NCBI GenBank assembly: GCA_030065855.1
Contig: JASJCT010000012.1
Span: 26,491 to 90,490, forward strand
Length of the DNA: 64,000 nt
Direction of reading: 5' to 3'
Origin: Myxococcota bacterium
GTDB lineage: Bacteria > Myxococcota_A > Polyangia > JAAYKL01
The notes below the pieces were generated by a model. It made no database searches. It had not been told where the DNA came from and saw only the letters and a list, made by a program, of their open reading frames with translations. Shown one piece after another: positions 9,300 through 17,814 of the stretch. The position numbers and the translations under genes are program-made. Each line of letters opens with the position of its first letter. The stretch's first letter is position 1.

Positions 9300-10733
9300 T
9301 TACAAGCGACACCGGGTTCCCCTGTAGATAGAAAGGACGCGCACCACTGCATTGTCTGACCGCTTTAGATGGTGCCTGCTGATCTGCTCAATGTGGGTGC
9401 AACGTGCCTTCAGACGATCGTTTTCCCCGTCGCTTTTTTCTTCGTCGATAAGCAGCCAAGTGCCCGGTGGGGGGTTAGAGGTCGGGTTAAATGGGCGATC
9501 CAAGCTAGCTATGGAAAATGACCGGGCCCGATTGTGCCAGGCAAATTGGGCTGCCAAGCCGTAGGTATCGCACACCACGGCGTCTGTTTCTTCAGCCAGG
9601 TGGGCCAGGTGCGTCATCCCTTGCCACGCCCAAAGGCGAGCCACCGGGTCAGTGCGCGCGTTTAAGGGAATAAAAGGATATCTCGCGTGGACGTGAATAG
9701 CGGTCGTAATGGCGAGCACAGAAGCAAAAAGGCCGAGTCGCCAGGCACGGCCTGTTGCGGACTGCAGCGTTCCCGCCCATGCAATTGCAATGACAGCGCC
9801 GACAGGATGGCCCAGGCTGGCCCAGTTCTGCTCGGGATGCGTTAATAAAGCGCTCATGCCGGTGACCAGCATGGGGAGGATCAATCCCCATATCACGTTT
9901 TTTTTTGCCCAAACCACCGCCTTGACGATTGCAACAGCAACAAGGGGTGTGAGCAGTCCGATTTGGCCTGCGATGAGACCGGCTAGGCGACCCGTTATTG
10001 CGGTTAAATCAAAAGGTGTGGTTGCTCCATCGAGTCTTCCTAACAGATGTGAGAATTGAAACGCTAGGGCAGGGGCCTTTGACCCCAGGTCTGCCAAATA
10101 ATAGGGCAACGCAAGGGCAAGGGCCACTCCCCCGGCGATCCAGGGATGAACGGTCCGCAGCCCAGCGCGGATCGGTTTCGACCCAATGGCGTAAAGGACC
10201 ACCAATATGAGGATCAGGTGCGCAGTGTGTTTGGTCCAAACACCACACCCCAGGGCAAGCGCGAGAATGTACCAATGTCGGGGTGCGTCAGCATCGGCGA
10301 GCCGAGCAAGGGCCATCAGAGATATCAGCCAAATGAGTGCGAGGGGCGTATCCGGGGTTGCAATGATCGCCCCTACGGCTGGAATAGGCAAAAGCAAGGC
10401 AAGCATCGCGCCCACGGCGGCCCTTTTCGCAGACAGACCAACCGCCTTTCCCAGCACATAAAGGGGTATTCCACCGATCCCAGCGATGAGCACAAATAGC
10501 AGACGCACGCCGACCCGAGTATCGCCCGCGACCAGTGTGCCACCTCGAATCAACCAGGCCACCAGTGGTGGATGATCCGGGTAACTCAAGGCGAGGTGTT
10601 TTGACCACTGCCAATAATACGCTTCGTCCGGAGCCAAGCCGATATATGCGGCAAACCAAAGTCGAAAGGCAGTTGTCAGGACGATAAAGAGACCGAGGCC
10701 GATGAGATAAGGCCGATCATCGATGTGTTGCAT
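9300..10733 (-). CDS. GT39/ArnT-like membrane glycosyltransferase
   Basis: About 477 residues, with ten or more hydrophobic helices. The first periplasmic loop carries LAPDEAYYWQWSKHLALSY, then DHPPLVAW, the hallmark of PMT/ArnT-type GT-C enzymes in which the DE acidic pair binds the metal and polyprenyl-phosphate sugar. By family it transfers a sugar from a lipid carrier to an envelope acceptor; neither is known here. ATG 10733 is chosen because it overlaps the upstream rlmB stop by 17 bp. A start at 10808 would add a 25-residue extension of no obvious character and overlap rlmB by 92 bp. No strong ribosome site is seen, so translation may be coupled to rlmB. It is last in a pyrF-rlmB-GT39 run on the minus strand. 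Confidence 0.8.
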   Translation of the reverse strand: MQHIDDRPYLIGLGLFIVLTTAFRLWFAAYIGLAPDEAYYWQWSKHLALSYPDHPPLVAWLIRGGTLVAGDTRVGVRLLFVLIAGIGGIPLYVLGKAVGLSAKRAAVGAMLALLLPIPAVGAIIATPDTPLALIWLISLMALARLADADAPRHWYILALALGCGVWTKHTAHLILILVVLYAIGSKPIRAGLRTVHPWIAGGVALALALPYYLADLGSKAPALAFQFSHLLGRLDGATTPFDLTAITGRLAGLIAGQIGLLTPLVAVAIVKAVVWAKKNVIWGLILPMLVTGMSALLTHPEQNWASLGHPVGAVIAIAWAGTLQSATGRAWRLGLFASVLAITTAIHVHARYPFIPLNARTDPVARLWAWQGMTHLAHLAEETDAVVCDTYGLAAQFAWHNRARSFSIASLDRPFNPTSNPPPGTWLLIDEEKSDGENDRLKARCTHIEQISRHHLKRSDNAVVRVLSIYRGTRCRL

Positions 10734-11472
10734 GGGCGTGAGCAGATCTTTGGCACGCGGCTTCGTACAGGGCAATGGCCGCAGCAGCAGATACATTGAG
10801 AGAGTCAAAATCCCGCATCATGGGAATTTCAAAGCGCTTGTCGCAGTGTTCTGCTGTCAGACGCCGAAGGCCTCTGCCTTCGTTTCCGAGCACGAGCACG
10901 CATTTGTCTCGCCAGTCGATCGATTGAACCGAAGTATACTCAGCTGGCGCAGCGCCGTAGATCATGAACCCGTGGTCCCGCAGGGTGTCGAGGCTGCGCA
11001 CCAGATTGGTGACCCGGGCCACGCGAATGAGTTCGCTTGCGCCGGCTGATGCGCGCACTGCCGCGGCCGTGACCCCCGCGGAACGGTCTTTGGGCAGCAC
11101 CAGGCCACTGGCACCAAATACGTACGCAGAGCGAAGGATAGCGCCTAGATTTTGAGGATCTTGAACCTGATCAAGGGCGACGATAAGCGGTGAAATGTCC
11201 TTTTGGGATGCCTCGATGAGTCCAGCCAGGTCCAGATACGGGTAGGACCCGGTGATCGCGACGACCCCTTGGTGGTGGTGTTTGCCCGACATCTGATCCA
11301 GCGCAGACTTGGGCAGGCATTCGACACTCACGCGCACCCTTCGGGCCAGCTCCTCGATGCGGCGAACCGAGCTTGGCCGCAGCGTCTCAGTTACACACAC
11401 GGCTTCGATTGACCCTGGAGCAACGCGCAAAGCCTCGGTCACAGGATGGGGGCCGGCCAGGATGCGCTTCAT
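10717..11472 (-). CDS. rlmB: 23S rRNA (guanosine-2'-O)-methyltransferase RlmB (TrmH/SpoU family)
   Basis: 251 residues, normal for the family. An N-terminal substrate-binding domain (AGPHPVTEAL, LDQMSGKHHHQGVVA) is followed by the SPOUT knot motifs: motif 1 LDQVQDPQNLGAILRSA with the catalytic Asn and Arg, motif 2 VLVLGNEGRGLR, and motif 3 DSLNVSAAAAIALYE. The enzyme methylates the ribose of G2251 in the peptidyl-transferase P loop of 23S rRNA. The start overlaps the end of pyrF by 4 bp (ATGA type), so translation is probably coupled. The stop overlaps the downstream GT39 gene. TrmH paralogues acting on tRNA exist, but the N-terminal domain and the position of the motifs favour RlmB. Confidence 0.9.
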   Translation of the reverse strand: MKRILAGPHPVTEALRVAPGSIEAVCVTETLRPSSVRRIEELARRVRVSVECLPKSALDQMSGKHHHQGVVAITGSYPYLDLAGLIEASQKDISPLIVALDQVQDPQNLGAILRSAYVFGASGLVLPKDRSAGVTAAAVRASAGASELIRVARVTNLVRSLDTLRDHGFMIYGAAPAEYTSVQSIDWRDKCVLVLGNEGRGLRRLTAEHCDKRFEIPMMRDFDSLNVSAAAAIALYEAACQRSAHAHATHR

Positions 11473-12191
11473 CGATCACCAAGTGCCTTGGCGATATCTG
11501 CTACAATGCTGCCCGCTGCTAAAGCCGGGTTTGGCGCTTGGTGTATCGGGCGACCCACGACCAGGTAGTCTGCCCCTGCAGTGATGGCGGCATATGGGGT
11601 GGCAATGCGTTTTTGATCGCCCAATGCCCCACCAGCTGGTCGGATACCAGGTGTGACAATAATGCTATCCCAGCCGATGATGTTCCTGACAGCGCCAATC
11701 TCCCTTGAAGAGCAGACAATACCTGCGAGGCCAGCAGTTGCGGCAACAGTTGCCCGCCGTTCGACCACTGCGCTTGGATCCGGCACTATGGCTACTGGAT
11801 CGAGATCTTCTGCATCCAAGCTCGTGAGCAGGGTCACGCCGAGCAATTGCATATCTCCACCTGCAGCTGCGGCAGCACTTTCGAGCATCTCCCTACCGCC
11901 ACCGACGTGTACGGTCAGCATGTCTACCCCGAGCGTGCGGGCAGCGCGAACAGCCCCGGCAACGGTGTTGGGAATGTCGTGCAGTTTCAAGTCGAGAAAG
12001 ACATCATAGCCGCAATTTTTTGCCATCTCGATTGCCGGAGGTCCGCAGGCGGTGAACAGCTCCAGCCCTATTTTAACGACGCCGACTTGGTTTTCGACGC
12101 GGGCAAGGACAGCTGCAGCAGACTCGTAAGAAGGGGCATCTAGGGCCAAGATAAGCCGCTTTATTGCTTCAGTACGACTGGCCTGAATCAT
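11469..12191 (-). CDS. pyrF: Orotidine 5'-phosphate decarboxylase
   Basis: 240 residues. It opens with LILALDAPS, and the catalytic motif is DLKLHDIPNTV, giving Asp67, Lys69 and Asp72 of the charged active-site network. VTPGIRPAGG and DYLVVGRPI bind the phosphate of the substrate. The enzyme converts OMP to UMP in the last step of de novo pyrimidine synthesis, in the cytoplasm. It is first in a minus-strand run with rlmB (4-bp overlap) and the GT39 gene. The terminator of the upstream coiled-coil gene ends 22 bp before its start codon, so its own promoter would have to be very short or overlap that terminator. Confidence 0.95.
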   Translation of the reverse strand: MIQASRTEAIKRLILALDAPSYESAAAVLARVENQVGVVKIGLELFTACGPPAIEMAKNCGYDVFLDLKLHDIPNTVAGAVRAARTLGVDMLTVHVGGGREMLESAAAAAGGDMQLLGVTLLTSLDAEDLDPVAIVPDPSAVVERRATVAATAGLAGIVCSSREIGAVRNIIGWDSIIVTPGIRPAGGALGDQKRIATPYAAITAGADYLVVGRPIHQAPNPALAAGSIVADIAKALGDR

Positions 12192-12212
12192 TGTTGTTTT
12201 GTTCCATTCCTC

Positions 12213-12245
12213 AAAAAAAAGCGAGGGCCGTTACAGGGCCCTCGC
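12213..12245 (-). terminator. Rho-independent terminator of the coiled-coil membrane protein gene
   Basis: On the minus strand a 9-bp GC-rich stem (GCGAGGGCC with GGCCCTCGC, loop of 7) runs straight into eight T residues. It lies 32 bp after the stop of the coiled-coil protein gene and just before pyrF. Confidence 0.9.
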
Positions 12246-12277
12246 CAAATGGTCCATGTTCCTTGCGGGCGCCTATA

Positions 12278-13075
12278 TCAGAGCTCGAATCCGCCCAGGG
12301 GATCGTCGCTCAGCCCGTTTTTCTTTTCCTTTTTCTTTGGCTTTGGTTTTGGTTTCGACTTGGCTGCTGATCTTGATCGGGATTTCCGAGCAGACTTGGC
12401 GCGTCGCGTTTTTTCCTGGGCAACTTCCAATTGGGCTCGAGCAGCTGCAATGGCTGCCTCGTCTCCAGCTGCCTCAGCATCGGCCAGCCGCCGTTTCATG
12501 GCGTCTTCTTCCTTTTGGGCTTGTTCCAAAGCAGCCTGTAGCGCCTTTTCACGCTCTTCGAATTCTTTGCGCATCTTCGCTTCCCGCTCCATGGCGATGC
12601 GCCGCTGCTCCGCAACCTCTGCTTCGGATTTCTGGTAGAGATAGAACCCCGTACCCCCACCTATAATGACGACCGCTGCAATGACGGCGTAGACCCACTT
12701 GGGAATGTGCTTTCTTTCGGCTTCCAGGCGCTTCACCTCTATCTCGTGCTGCAGTAAGCGCTTTTGCTCTTCGGCCCTGGCCTTGGATTCCGCTTCGAGC
12801 TTGATTTTTAGCTTGCGCTCCTCTTCTTCTCGCTTGGCCCGTTCTTCTGCTTCTTGTTGGGCCCGCTCTTCTGCAAGGCGCTCTTCTTCCTCCTTGCGGC
12901 GTTTTGATTCTTCTTCATCTTTTTTCCTGCGGGCTTCCTCTTCACGGCGCCGGGTCTCCTCATCTTCGAGGCGTTGTCTCTCAGCCTCTTCGATTGCCTG
13001 ACGGTTATCTTCCATTCCCATCAGCTCTTGGAGCGCAACATTTACTGAGTTTTCATCTTTCTGGTTTTTCGCCAT
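12278..13075 (-). CDS. Highly charged coiled-coil single-pass membrane protein
   Basis: 265 residues. Residues 20-120 are a nearly continuous Glu/Arg/Lys-rich helix. One hydrophobic segment follows (KWVYAVIAAVVIIGGGTGFYLY, about 126-147), then a second charged coiled coil (about 148-225) and a Lys/Pro/Ser-rich tail ending in DDPLGGFEL. There is no N-terminal signal, so the long helix should be cytoplasmic and the second helix periplasmic, or the reverse. I do not recognise the family; low complexity makes homology hard to judge. DDPLGG-type endings recur in myxobacterial proteins. It has its own terminator at 12213-12245. A structural or scaffold role at the envelope is a guess. Confidence 0.7.
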   Translation of the reverse strand: MAKNQKDENSVNVALQELMGMEDNRQAIEEAERQRLEDEETRRREEEARRKKDEEESKRRKEEEERLAEERAQQEAEERAKREEEERKLKIKLEAESKARAEEQKRLLQHEIEVKRLEAERKHIPKWVYAVIAAVVIIGGGTGFYLYQKSEAEVAEQRRIAMEREAKMRKEFEEREKALQAALEQAQKEEDAMKRRLADAEAAGDEAAIAAARAQLEVAQEKTRRAKSARKSRSRSAAKSKPKPKPKKKEKKNGLSDDPLGGFEL

Positions 13076-13343
13076 CTCACCCTCATCAAGTATTTATGAT
13101 ACCAATAATGATTGATATCATTAAAAAAAACAGCAGTTAATTATCCGATATGCGCGTCCTTCACTGAGTTATTCATGCGGTCAACATACCAGTCGCGCTA
13201 ATGTATCCGCAAATTCTTTAGATTGCGGATGTTTAGACCAATAAAGGATATCAAACTTCGCCGGGTTAAGCAAACCAAATTTCCCATATGCGAACCGCCT
13301 CCCATTTGACATGCAAGGCATTGTCAGGTCATACCTTCGTGCC

Positions 13344-13811
13344 ATGGCGTCAGAGGTCTTGCAACGATTGTCCGATATACTCGATGCGCAAGAGATTCCA
13401 TATACCGTTAGGACGCACGCGCCCGCGTTCACCAGTCAGCAAGCTGCAAAGGCGCGCGGTACCCCCCTTGCGAGCGGTGCCAAAGCATTGATTTGCAAAG
13501 CAAATAACACCTATAACATGTTTGTCATGCCCGCACATCTCAAACTATCCACCAGAAATGTGCGTGCGGCGCTTTCCATTCAGCGGCTGCGGTTTGCCAC
13601 AGAAGAAGAACTGTACGAACTGACAGGGCTGTTGCCCGGATGTATCCCGCCTTTTGGCAGTCTGTTTGGTGTGCCCACCTGGTGTGATGTGCAATTGATG
13701 GCAAGGACCAGCATCAACTTCAGCGCTGGCGACCACGGGGTTTCGATCTCCATGGCCGTTAGGGACTACAACCGGCTGGAGTCCCCACATCTCGGACGCA
13801 TCGCTAAGTAA
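13344..13811 (+). CDS. YbaK/ProX-type aminoacyl-tRNA deacylase domain protein
   Basis: About 155 residues of a single YbaK/EbsC fold. It opens with a helical segment (VLQRLSDILDAQEIPYTVRTH), then SQQAAKARGTPLASGAKALICKA, whose Lys is the conserved catalytic residue of the family. Strands follow, and the GCIPPFGSLFG loop that lines the pocket. The family hydrolyses mischarged aminoacyl-tRNA such as Ala- or Cys-tRNA(Pro); the exact substrate cannot be read here. ATG 13344 gives the usual N-terminus; an ATG at 13311 in the same frame would add 11 residues, and neither has a clear ribosome site. It is convergent with rlmE, with only 22 bp between the stops. Confidence 0.8.
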   Translation: MASEVLQRLSDILDAQEIPYTVRTHAPAFTSQQAAKARGTPLASGAKALICKANNTYNMFVMPAHLKLSTRNVRAALSIQRLRFATEEELYELTGLLPGCIPPFGSLFGVPTWCDVQLMARTSINFSAGDHGVSISMAVRDYNRLESPHLGRIAK

Positions 13812-13833
13812 TGACAGTTAGGACGAAATCCCC

Positions 13834-14430
13834 CTAACGCCGGCCCAATCCAACGAGGTAGATCTCGTAGCTTTCGGATCGGACGCTCACCGGCCGTATC
13901 ACGCGTGCCTTTGAGAACAATGCCCGGACCCTGTCCCGGGCGACCTCGAAATCTTCTCCTTGAAAGATCTTGCCCACAAACTTGCCATTGTGCCTAAGCG
14001 CGATCGCTGCAATTTCCAATGCGCGACAAAACAGGGAAAAGGATCTGGATTGGTCGACAAACCGGTGGCCTGAGGTTTTGGGGGCCATGTCTGAAATCAC
14101 CGCATTGAATCCATTGCCAGATGTTTCAGCCATCAATACATCTGGATCACAGGTAAGGGCGTCGGCTTCGATTGCCACTGCATTGTCAGGTAAAGAAATC
14201 GTCAGGGGCGCCCGATCCACTGCAACGACCCGGCCTTTTCTTCCCACTTTCTCAGCCGCGAAGAGCGTCCACGAACCAGGTGCTGCCCCCAAATCCAACA
14301 CGATATGGCCGGGCTTGAACAGGCCCACCCGCCGATCTATCTCTTCGAGTTTATAAATCGACCGGGCGGGATAGTGTTCCTTTTTCGCTCGCCGGGCAAA
14401 GTGATCTCCTGTTCGACGCCGGCGCGACAC
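13834..14430 (-). CDS. rlmE: 23S rRNA (uridine-2'-O)-methyltransferase RlmE (FtsJ)
   Basis: 198 residues, the usual length. The Lys-Asp-Lys-Glu catalytic tetrad is visible: Lys27 (RSIYKL), Asp114 (VISDMAP), Lys154 (GKFVGKIFQG) and Glu189 (SESYEIY). The SAM-binding loop is LDLGAAPGSW. It methylates U2552 in the A loop of 23S rRNA in late 50S assembly. It is downstream of rplC on the same strand, separated by 94 bp, and convergent with the YbaK-like gene. The neighbourhood with an L3 gene makes sense for 50S biogenesis, although rlmE is more often found with ftsH. Confidence 0.93.
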   Translation of the reverse strand: MSRRRRTGDHFARRAKKEHYPARSIYKLEEIDRRVGLFKPGHIVLDLGAAPGSWTLFAAEKVGRKGRVVAVDRAPLTISLPDNAVAIEADALTCDPDVLMAETSGNGFNAVISDMAPKTSGHRFVDQSRSFSLFCRALEIAAIALRHNGKFVGKIFQGEDFEVARDRVRALFSKARVIRPVSVRSESYEIYLVGLGRR

Positions 14431-14524
14431 AGATCTTTAGCCTTTTAGCGGTAGGGTTTGGGAAACCACAGAAGGAAATTGAGATAGAATGATAGCCTAT
14501 TCATTTTTGTTCCGGCCCAGCCGG

Positions 14525-15169
14525 TTAGGATTTAACGGCTTTGCTAATAGAGACAACCGAATTGGGACCACCTGGGATAGGTCCCTTGACAAAAATGAGG
14601 TTGTCGCCGGCAAACACGCGCACGACTTCGATGTTTTGTATCGTGATCCGCTTGTTGCCCTGATGACCGGCCATCTTTTTGCCCTTGATCACACGGCCAG
14701 GTGTCATGTTCTGCCCCAGAGACCCGCCGTGGCGAAAGCATTCGTGCACCCCGTGGCTCTCCTTGGCACCGTGAAACCCGTACCGTTTCATGACGCCGGT
14801 AAACCCCTTGCCCTTGCTCAGGCCAGTCACATCGATCTTATCGCCGATGGCAAGGGCGTTGATATCCACGACCGCACCGACCTCGTATTGAGCGGCAGTG
14901 TCCTCGGACACGCGGAATTCCTTGAGAACGCGCTTTGGCGCAACCCCTGCTTTGGCAAAATGACCCACCTCAGGTCGCTTTGCCTTTCGCTCTGGCTTGT
15001 CGTCAAAACCGAGCTGCACCGCTGTGTAGCCATCTTTTTCCACAGTGCGCTTCTGAACCACAATACAGGGGCCCACTTCCACAGCAGTAACGCCCACGAG
15101 CGTCCCATCGGGATTGAATACCTGTGTCATGCCCAGCTTTTTGCCCAAAAATCCACACGTCGCTTCCAT
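14525..15169 (-). CDS. rplC: 50S ribosomal protein L3
   Basis: 214 residues covering the full L3 fold. It opens with GFLGKKLGMTQVF, continues with DITGL-like IDVTGLSKGKGFTGVMKRYGF, and has the central loop region SLGQNMTPGRVIKGKKMAGH that reaches the peptidyl-transferase centre. L3 nucleates 50S assembly. The ATG is preceded by GGGAG about 8 bases upstream. L3 is normally the second gene of the S10 operon. Here it stands alone: upstream is an Asp-rich exported protein and downstream is rlmE, with no rpsJ, rplD or rplW. The reading frame is intact with no signs of decay. It is either the only copy moved out of the operon or a second copy. Confidence 0.95.
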   Translation of the reverse strand: MEATCGFLGKKLGMTQVFNPDGTLVGVTAVEVGPCIVVQKRTVEKDGYTAVQLGFDDKPERKAKRPEVGHFAKAGVAPKRVLKEFRVSEDTAAQYEVGAVVDINALAIGDKIDVTGLSKGKGFTGVMKRYGFHGAKESHGVHECFRHGGSLGQNMTPGRVIKGKKMAGHQGNKRITIQNIEVVRVFAGDNLIFVKGPIPGGPNSVVSISKAVKS

Positions 15170-15264
15170 TGTCCTACTCCCATTGCCCGCCCAGACAAAA
15201 GTCCAGTCAGTCCGCAGGCTTAAGGGCTGGAGTCTACGATTTTCAATCTAACTGTCAATTGGTT

Positions 15265-15996
15265 TTAATTAAATATGTCGAAAATCTTAATGAGCTGTCG
15301 AAAATCGCGGGTCGCACGCCCCACCGCAGTGCAACCACAGGCCGGACCCCCGCTTAGCCCACCCCATAGATCGCCTGCGTCTGGCTCTGACGATGTATCT
15401 GTCCCGGTATCGATGTCAGTATCCCCATCTGTCCCGGTGTCGATCTCCGTGTCAGGGTCGCTGTCTGCCCCGCCGTCCTCAGAGCCCGCATCGATGGGCT
15501 CTATGTCTTCGTCGTCATCCGCGGCATTGTTCGGATTTGTCTCGCCCAGGTTTGGTTCATATCGCCCGTTTTGATTCAGATCCTCCACGCCGTCAGATAC
15601 ACCACCGCCGTCGCTATCCGGTTGCAGGTGGTTGGTTCGGGTGCTGGGATCCGCATCTGGCGTAAAGTGCCCGGCAGAAAGGTCCGTATCTGCATGGTGT
15701 GCGACGTAGCCCCGCTCGAGGCCATCTGAAAGGCCGTCATTATCCGCATCCCAGTCAAGTGCATTGATAAGTTGATCCCCATCTGCATCGCCCAGCCAAT
15801 CGAATTCGAAACCATCTGGTATGCCATCGTCGTCAGAGTCTGCGTCCTCAGGATCAGTGCCAGCCAGGATCTCTTCTTCGTCGGTCTTGCCGTCCCCGTC
15901 CGTATCAGCGCGATCCTTCTGCGGCATCTCGCCCATGCCCGAGGCAACCGAAAAAAACAGTGCCGCAAAGAGCAAAAAAGGTGGCCATTTTCCCAT
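15265..15996 (-). CDS. Exported Asp-rich calcium-repeat protein
   Basis: 243 residues. A signal peptide (about 1-21) is followed by tandem thrombospondin type 3/EF-hand-like calcium loops (DTDGDGKTDEEE, DSDDDGIPDGFE, DADNDGLSDGLE, DSDGGGVSDGVEDL). A low-complexity acidic stretch of about 60 residues follows, rich in D, T, G and S. The C-terminus has ACGC followed by about 21 polar residues and no membrane helix, so it resembles a MYXO-CTERM Cys motif that has lost its anchor. The ATG overlaps the stop of the OmpA-like gene by one base (TAATG), so translation is coupled. It is probably a periplasmic or surface protein working with that porin. The function is unknown. Confidence 0.75.
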   Translation of the reverse strand: MGKWPPFLLFAALFFSVASGMGEMPQKDRADTDGDGKTDEEEILAGTDPEDADSDDDGIPDGFEFDWLGDADGDQLINALDWDADNDGLSDGLERGYVAHHADTDLSAGHFTPDADPSTRTNHLQPDSDGGGVSDGVEDLNQNGRYEPNLGETNPNNAADDDEDIEPIDAGSEDGGADSDPDTEIDTGTDGDTDIDTGTDTSSEPDAGDLWGGLSGGPACGCTAVGRATRDFRQLIKIFDIFN

Positions 15997-17702
15997 TACC
16001 GCGCCCCCTTTCTGATGATAAGTTCTACCCGTGCGTTCTCCTTGCGCCCCTCTATCGTGGTAGGAGATGCAATGGGCTCGGTACCCCCCTTGCCTGTGGC
16101 AGTCAACCGTTCGGCAAGCACGCCGCTGTGGATGAGCAATCGCTTCAGGGTTTGGGCCCGCTCTTCTGACAAGCTGAGCTGGTCACTGGCCCTGCCCCGC
16201 CCGGACGTATGCGCGACAATATCTATTTCCGTCCACGCCGGGTTGGCAATGATCACCAGGGCCAACTCGTCCAGCACAGGATAGGACGATTCCTTGAGCT
16301 CAGATGTCTTTGCCTGGAACCGCATGGGCCGGGTGAGTACTATTTTGTCCCCGATTATCTCAAGGTAGTCAGGACACCCGTCCTCATCGCGATAGTCGTT
16401 AAAGGTCTCGGGATAATTCGGACAGGTGTCGGCCTGGTCTTCAATGTCGTCGTAGTCATTATCCAAATCCGGACATCCGTCCTCATCGCCAAACCCATCC
16501 AGATCCTCTGGTTCGGTGGGGCATTGATCTTCCTCCTCGAGGAGACCGTCACCGTCGCTATCGCTGTCTGGGCATCCATCATCGTCGTAGAGGCCATTGA
16601 TGGTTTCAGCCACATTAGGGCAATTATCCCGGTCGTCTGGAATACCATCGGCGTCGTTGTCGGTCTCTGGACAGCCGTCCAAATCCTCGAACCCATCGAA
16701 ATCTTCCAGTAATGTCGGACACTTGTCCTCGTCTTTGGGAATGCCATCCCCGTCCGTGTCCACGTTCTCTGACGGCTCGCTTTCCTCTGCCTGAGCCATG
16801 CGGGTAAAGACGTAATCAACGCCAAATACCAGTCTAAAATCCGGAGCCCCCACACCAGGTGTCACGCCAGCACCAGCAGCGGCGACATACCCAAACCCCC
16901 GCTTGAAACGGTGCTTGACCCCGCCCATCAGGGTCACCGGAGTTGCTGCACGGGCAAATAAATCCCCTACCTGGGTGGCAGCATCTGCCTCTACAATGGC
17001 CCGAAGCAACCCGGGTGAGGTGAGCACATCGTAGGAAACTCCTGCACCAAACCGCAGTTCACTGCCGCGTACCAAATCCCGACGCTGCTTCTCGCGAAGC
17101 CGGTACCCGGCGTTGAATACGAGCTGCAACTTGTCCCATTTCGTATCCATCGCGATGACAGGTGTGGCGGTCAAGCTGCCCTCGCCCAACAATCGGTTTG
17201 CATCCCCTGTTGGAAACGTAACCGGCACGAGAAATGCCAGACCCACCCGGCCAGTGGGCTTAAATCGATAAGCGACCTTGGGAATGATGCTGAGATCTCC
17301 CACTCCCCCGCGGGAATTGGTCGTGCCTCGATCAAAGATGATGGGGAAATGAAGCGCGACCTGAGCAATGTCGAACAACCCAATGGCCGCGCCCAGATGA
17401 AGCACCAAGAGCCGTTCCACTACAACAGCTGTCTCTTCGTAGTCACCGTCACCTGTTTCCCGTTGCCAGGTGAGGGGGTCATCGTCCACCTGAAAAAGGG
17501 TAACCGCGCTGAATTGCAGCGATTTCAGCACACCTGCCCCATCCAGTTCAAACCCATCGTCCGGCGTACTGGCAGACCTATTAAATGTGTTGAGGTCAAA
17601 CCTACTTTCTACATCCGGTGGATCCTGCGACTGGGCCAAGAGCTCACCGGACTGGACAGAAATGACCGCTGTCAGGCACAGTAAAATCCCTACCTTGGCC
17701 AC
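15996..17702 (-). CDS. OmpA-family outer-membrane protein with thrombospondin type 3 repeats
   Basis: About 568 residues. A signal peptide (VAKVGILLCLTAV to LLAQ) precedes an N-terminal beta-barrel of roughly 270 residues (GDLSIIPKVAYRF, GLAFLVPVTFPTGD). About five calcium-binding repeats follow (DTDGDGIPKDEDKCP, DNDADGIPDDRDNCP and similar). The C-terminal OmpA domain binds peptidoglycan (LSLSEERAQTLKRLL, TATGKGGTEPI, ENARVELII). It should anchor outer membrane to cell wall. GTG 17702 is chosen as start because GGAGGG lies 4 bases upstream and the signal peptide begins there; a start at 17798 adds 32 atypical residues. It is translationally coupled to the Asp-rich exported protein downstream. 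Confidence 0.85.
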   Translation of the reverse strand: MAKVGILLCLTAVISVQSGELLAQSQDPPDVESRFDLNTFNRSASTPDDGFELDGAGVLKSLQFSAVTLFQVDDDPLTWQRETGDGDYEETAVVVERLLVLHLGAAIGLFDIAQVALHFPIIFDRGTTNSRGGVGDLSIIPKVAYRFKPTGRVGLAFLVPVTFPTGDANRLLGEGSLTATPVIAMDTKWDKLQLVFNAGYRLREKQRRDLVRGSELRFGAGVSYDVLTSPGLLRAIVEADAATQVGDLFARAATPVTLMGGVKHRFKRGFGYVAAAGAGVTPGVGAPDFRLVFGVDYVFTRMAQAEESEPSENVDTDGDGIPKDEDKCPTLLEDFDGFEDLDGCPETDNDADGIPDDRDNCPNVAETINGLYDDDGCPDSDSDGDGLLEEEDQCPTEPEDLDGFGDEDGCPDLDNDYDDIEDQADTCPNYPETFNDYRDEDGCPDYLEIIGDKIVLTRPMRFQAKTSELKESSYPVLDELALVIIANPAWTEIDIVAHTSGRGRASDQLSLSEERAQTLKRLLIHSGVLAERLTATGKGGTEPIASPTTIEGRKENARVELIIRKGAR

Positions 17703-17814
17703 TGGTCCCTCCGTTGTAAATAGCTGACATGCATTGCGATTGATTGTCCTTATTATCCTACTCGAATGCGGGTGGTGGAACAAGAATTCACGCCTCAAAT
17801 TTGGGTATTTGATC

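Noticed and set aside
13817..13838. Bidirectional terminator between the YbaK-like gene and rlmE
   Set aside because: GTTAGG/CCTAAC pair over only six bases with no T-run on either side.
14489..15223. Plus-strand open frame of 244 codons across rplC
   Set aside because: Antisense shadow of the L3 gene, which is unmistakable.
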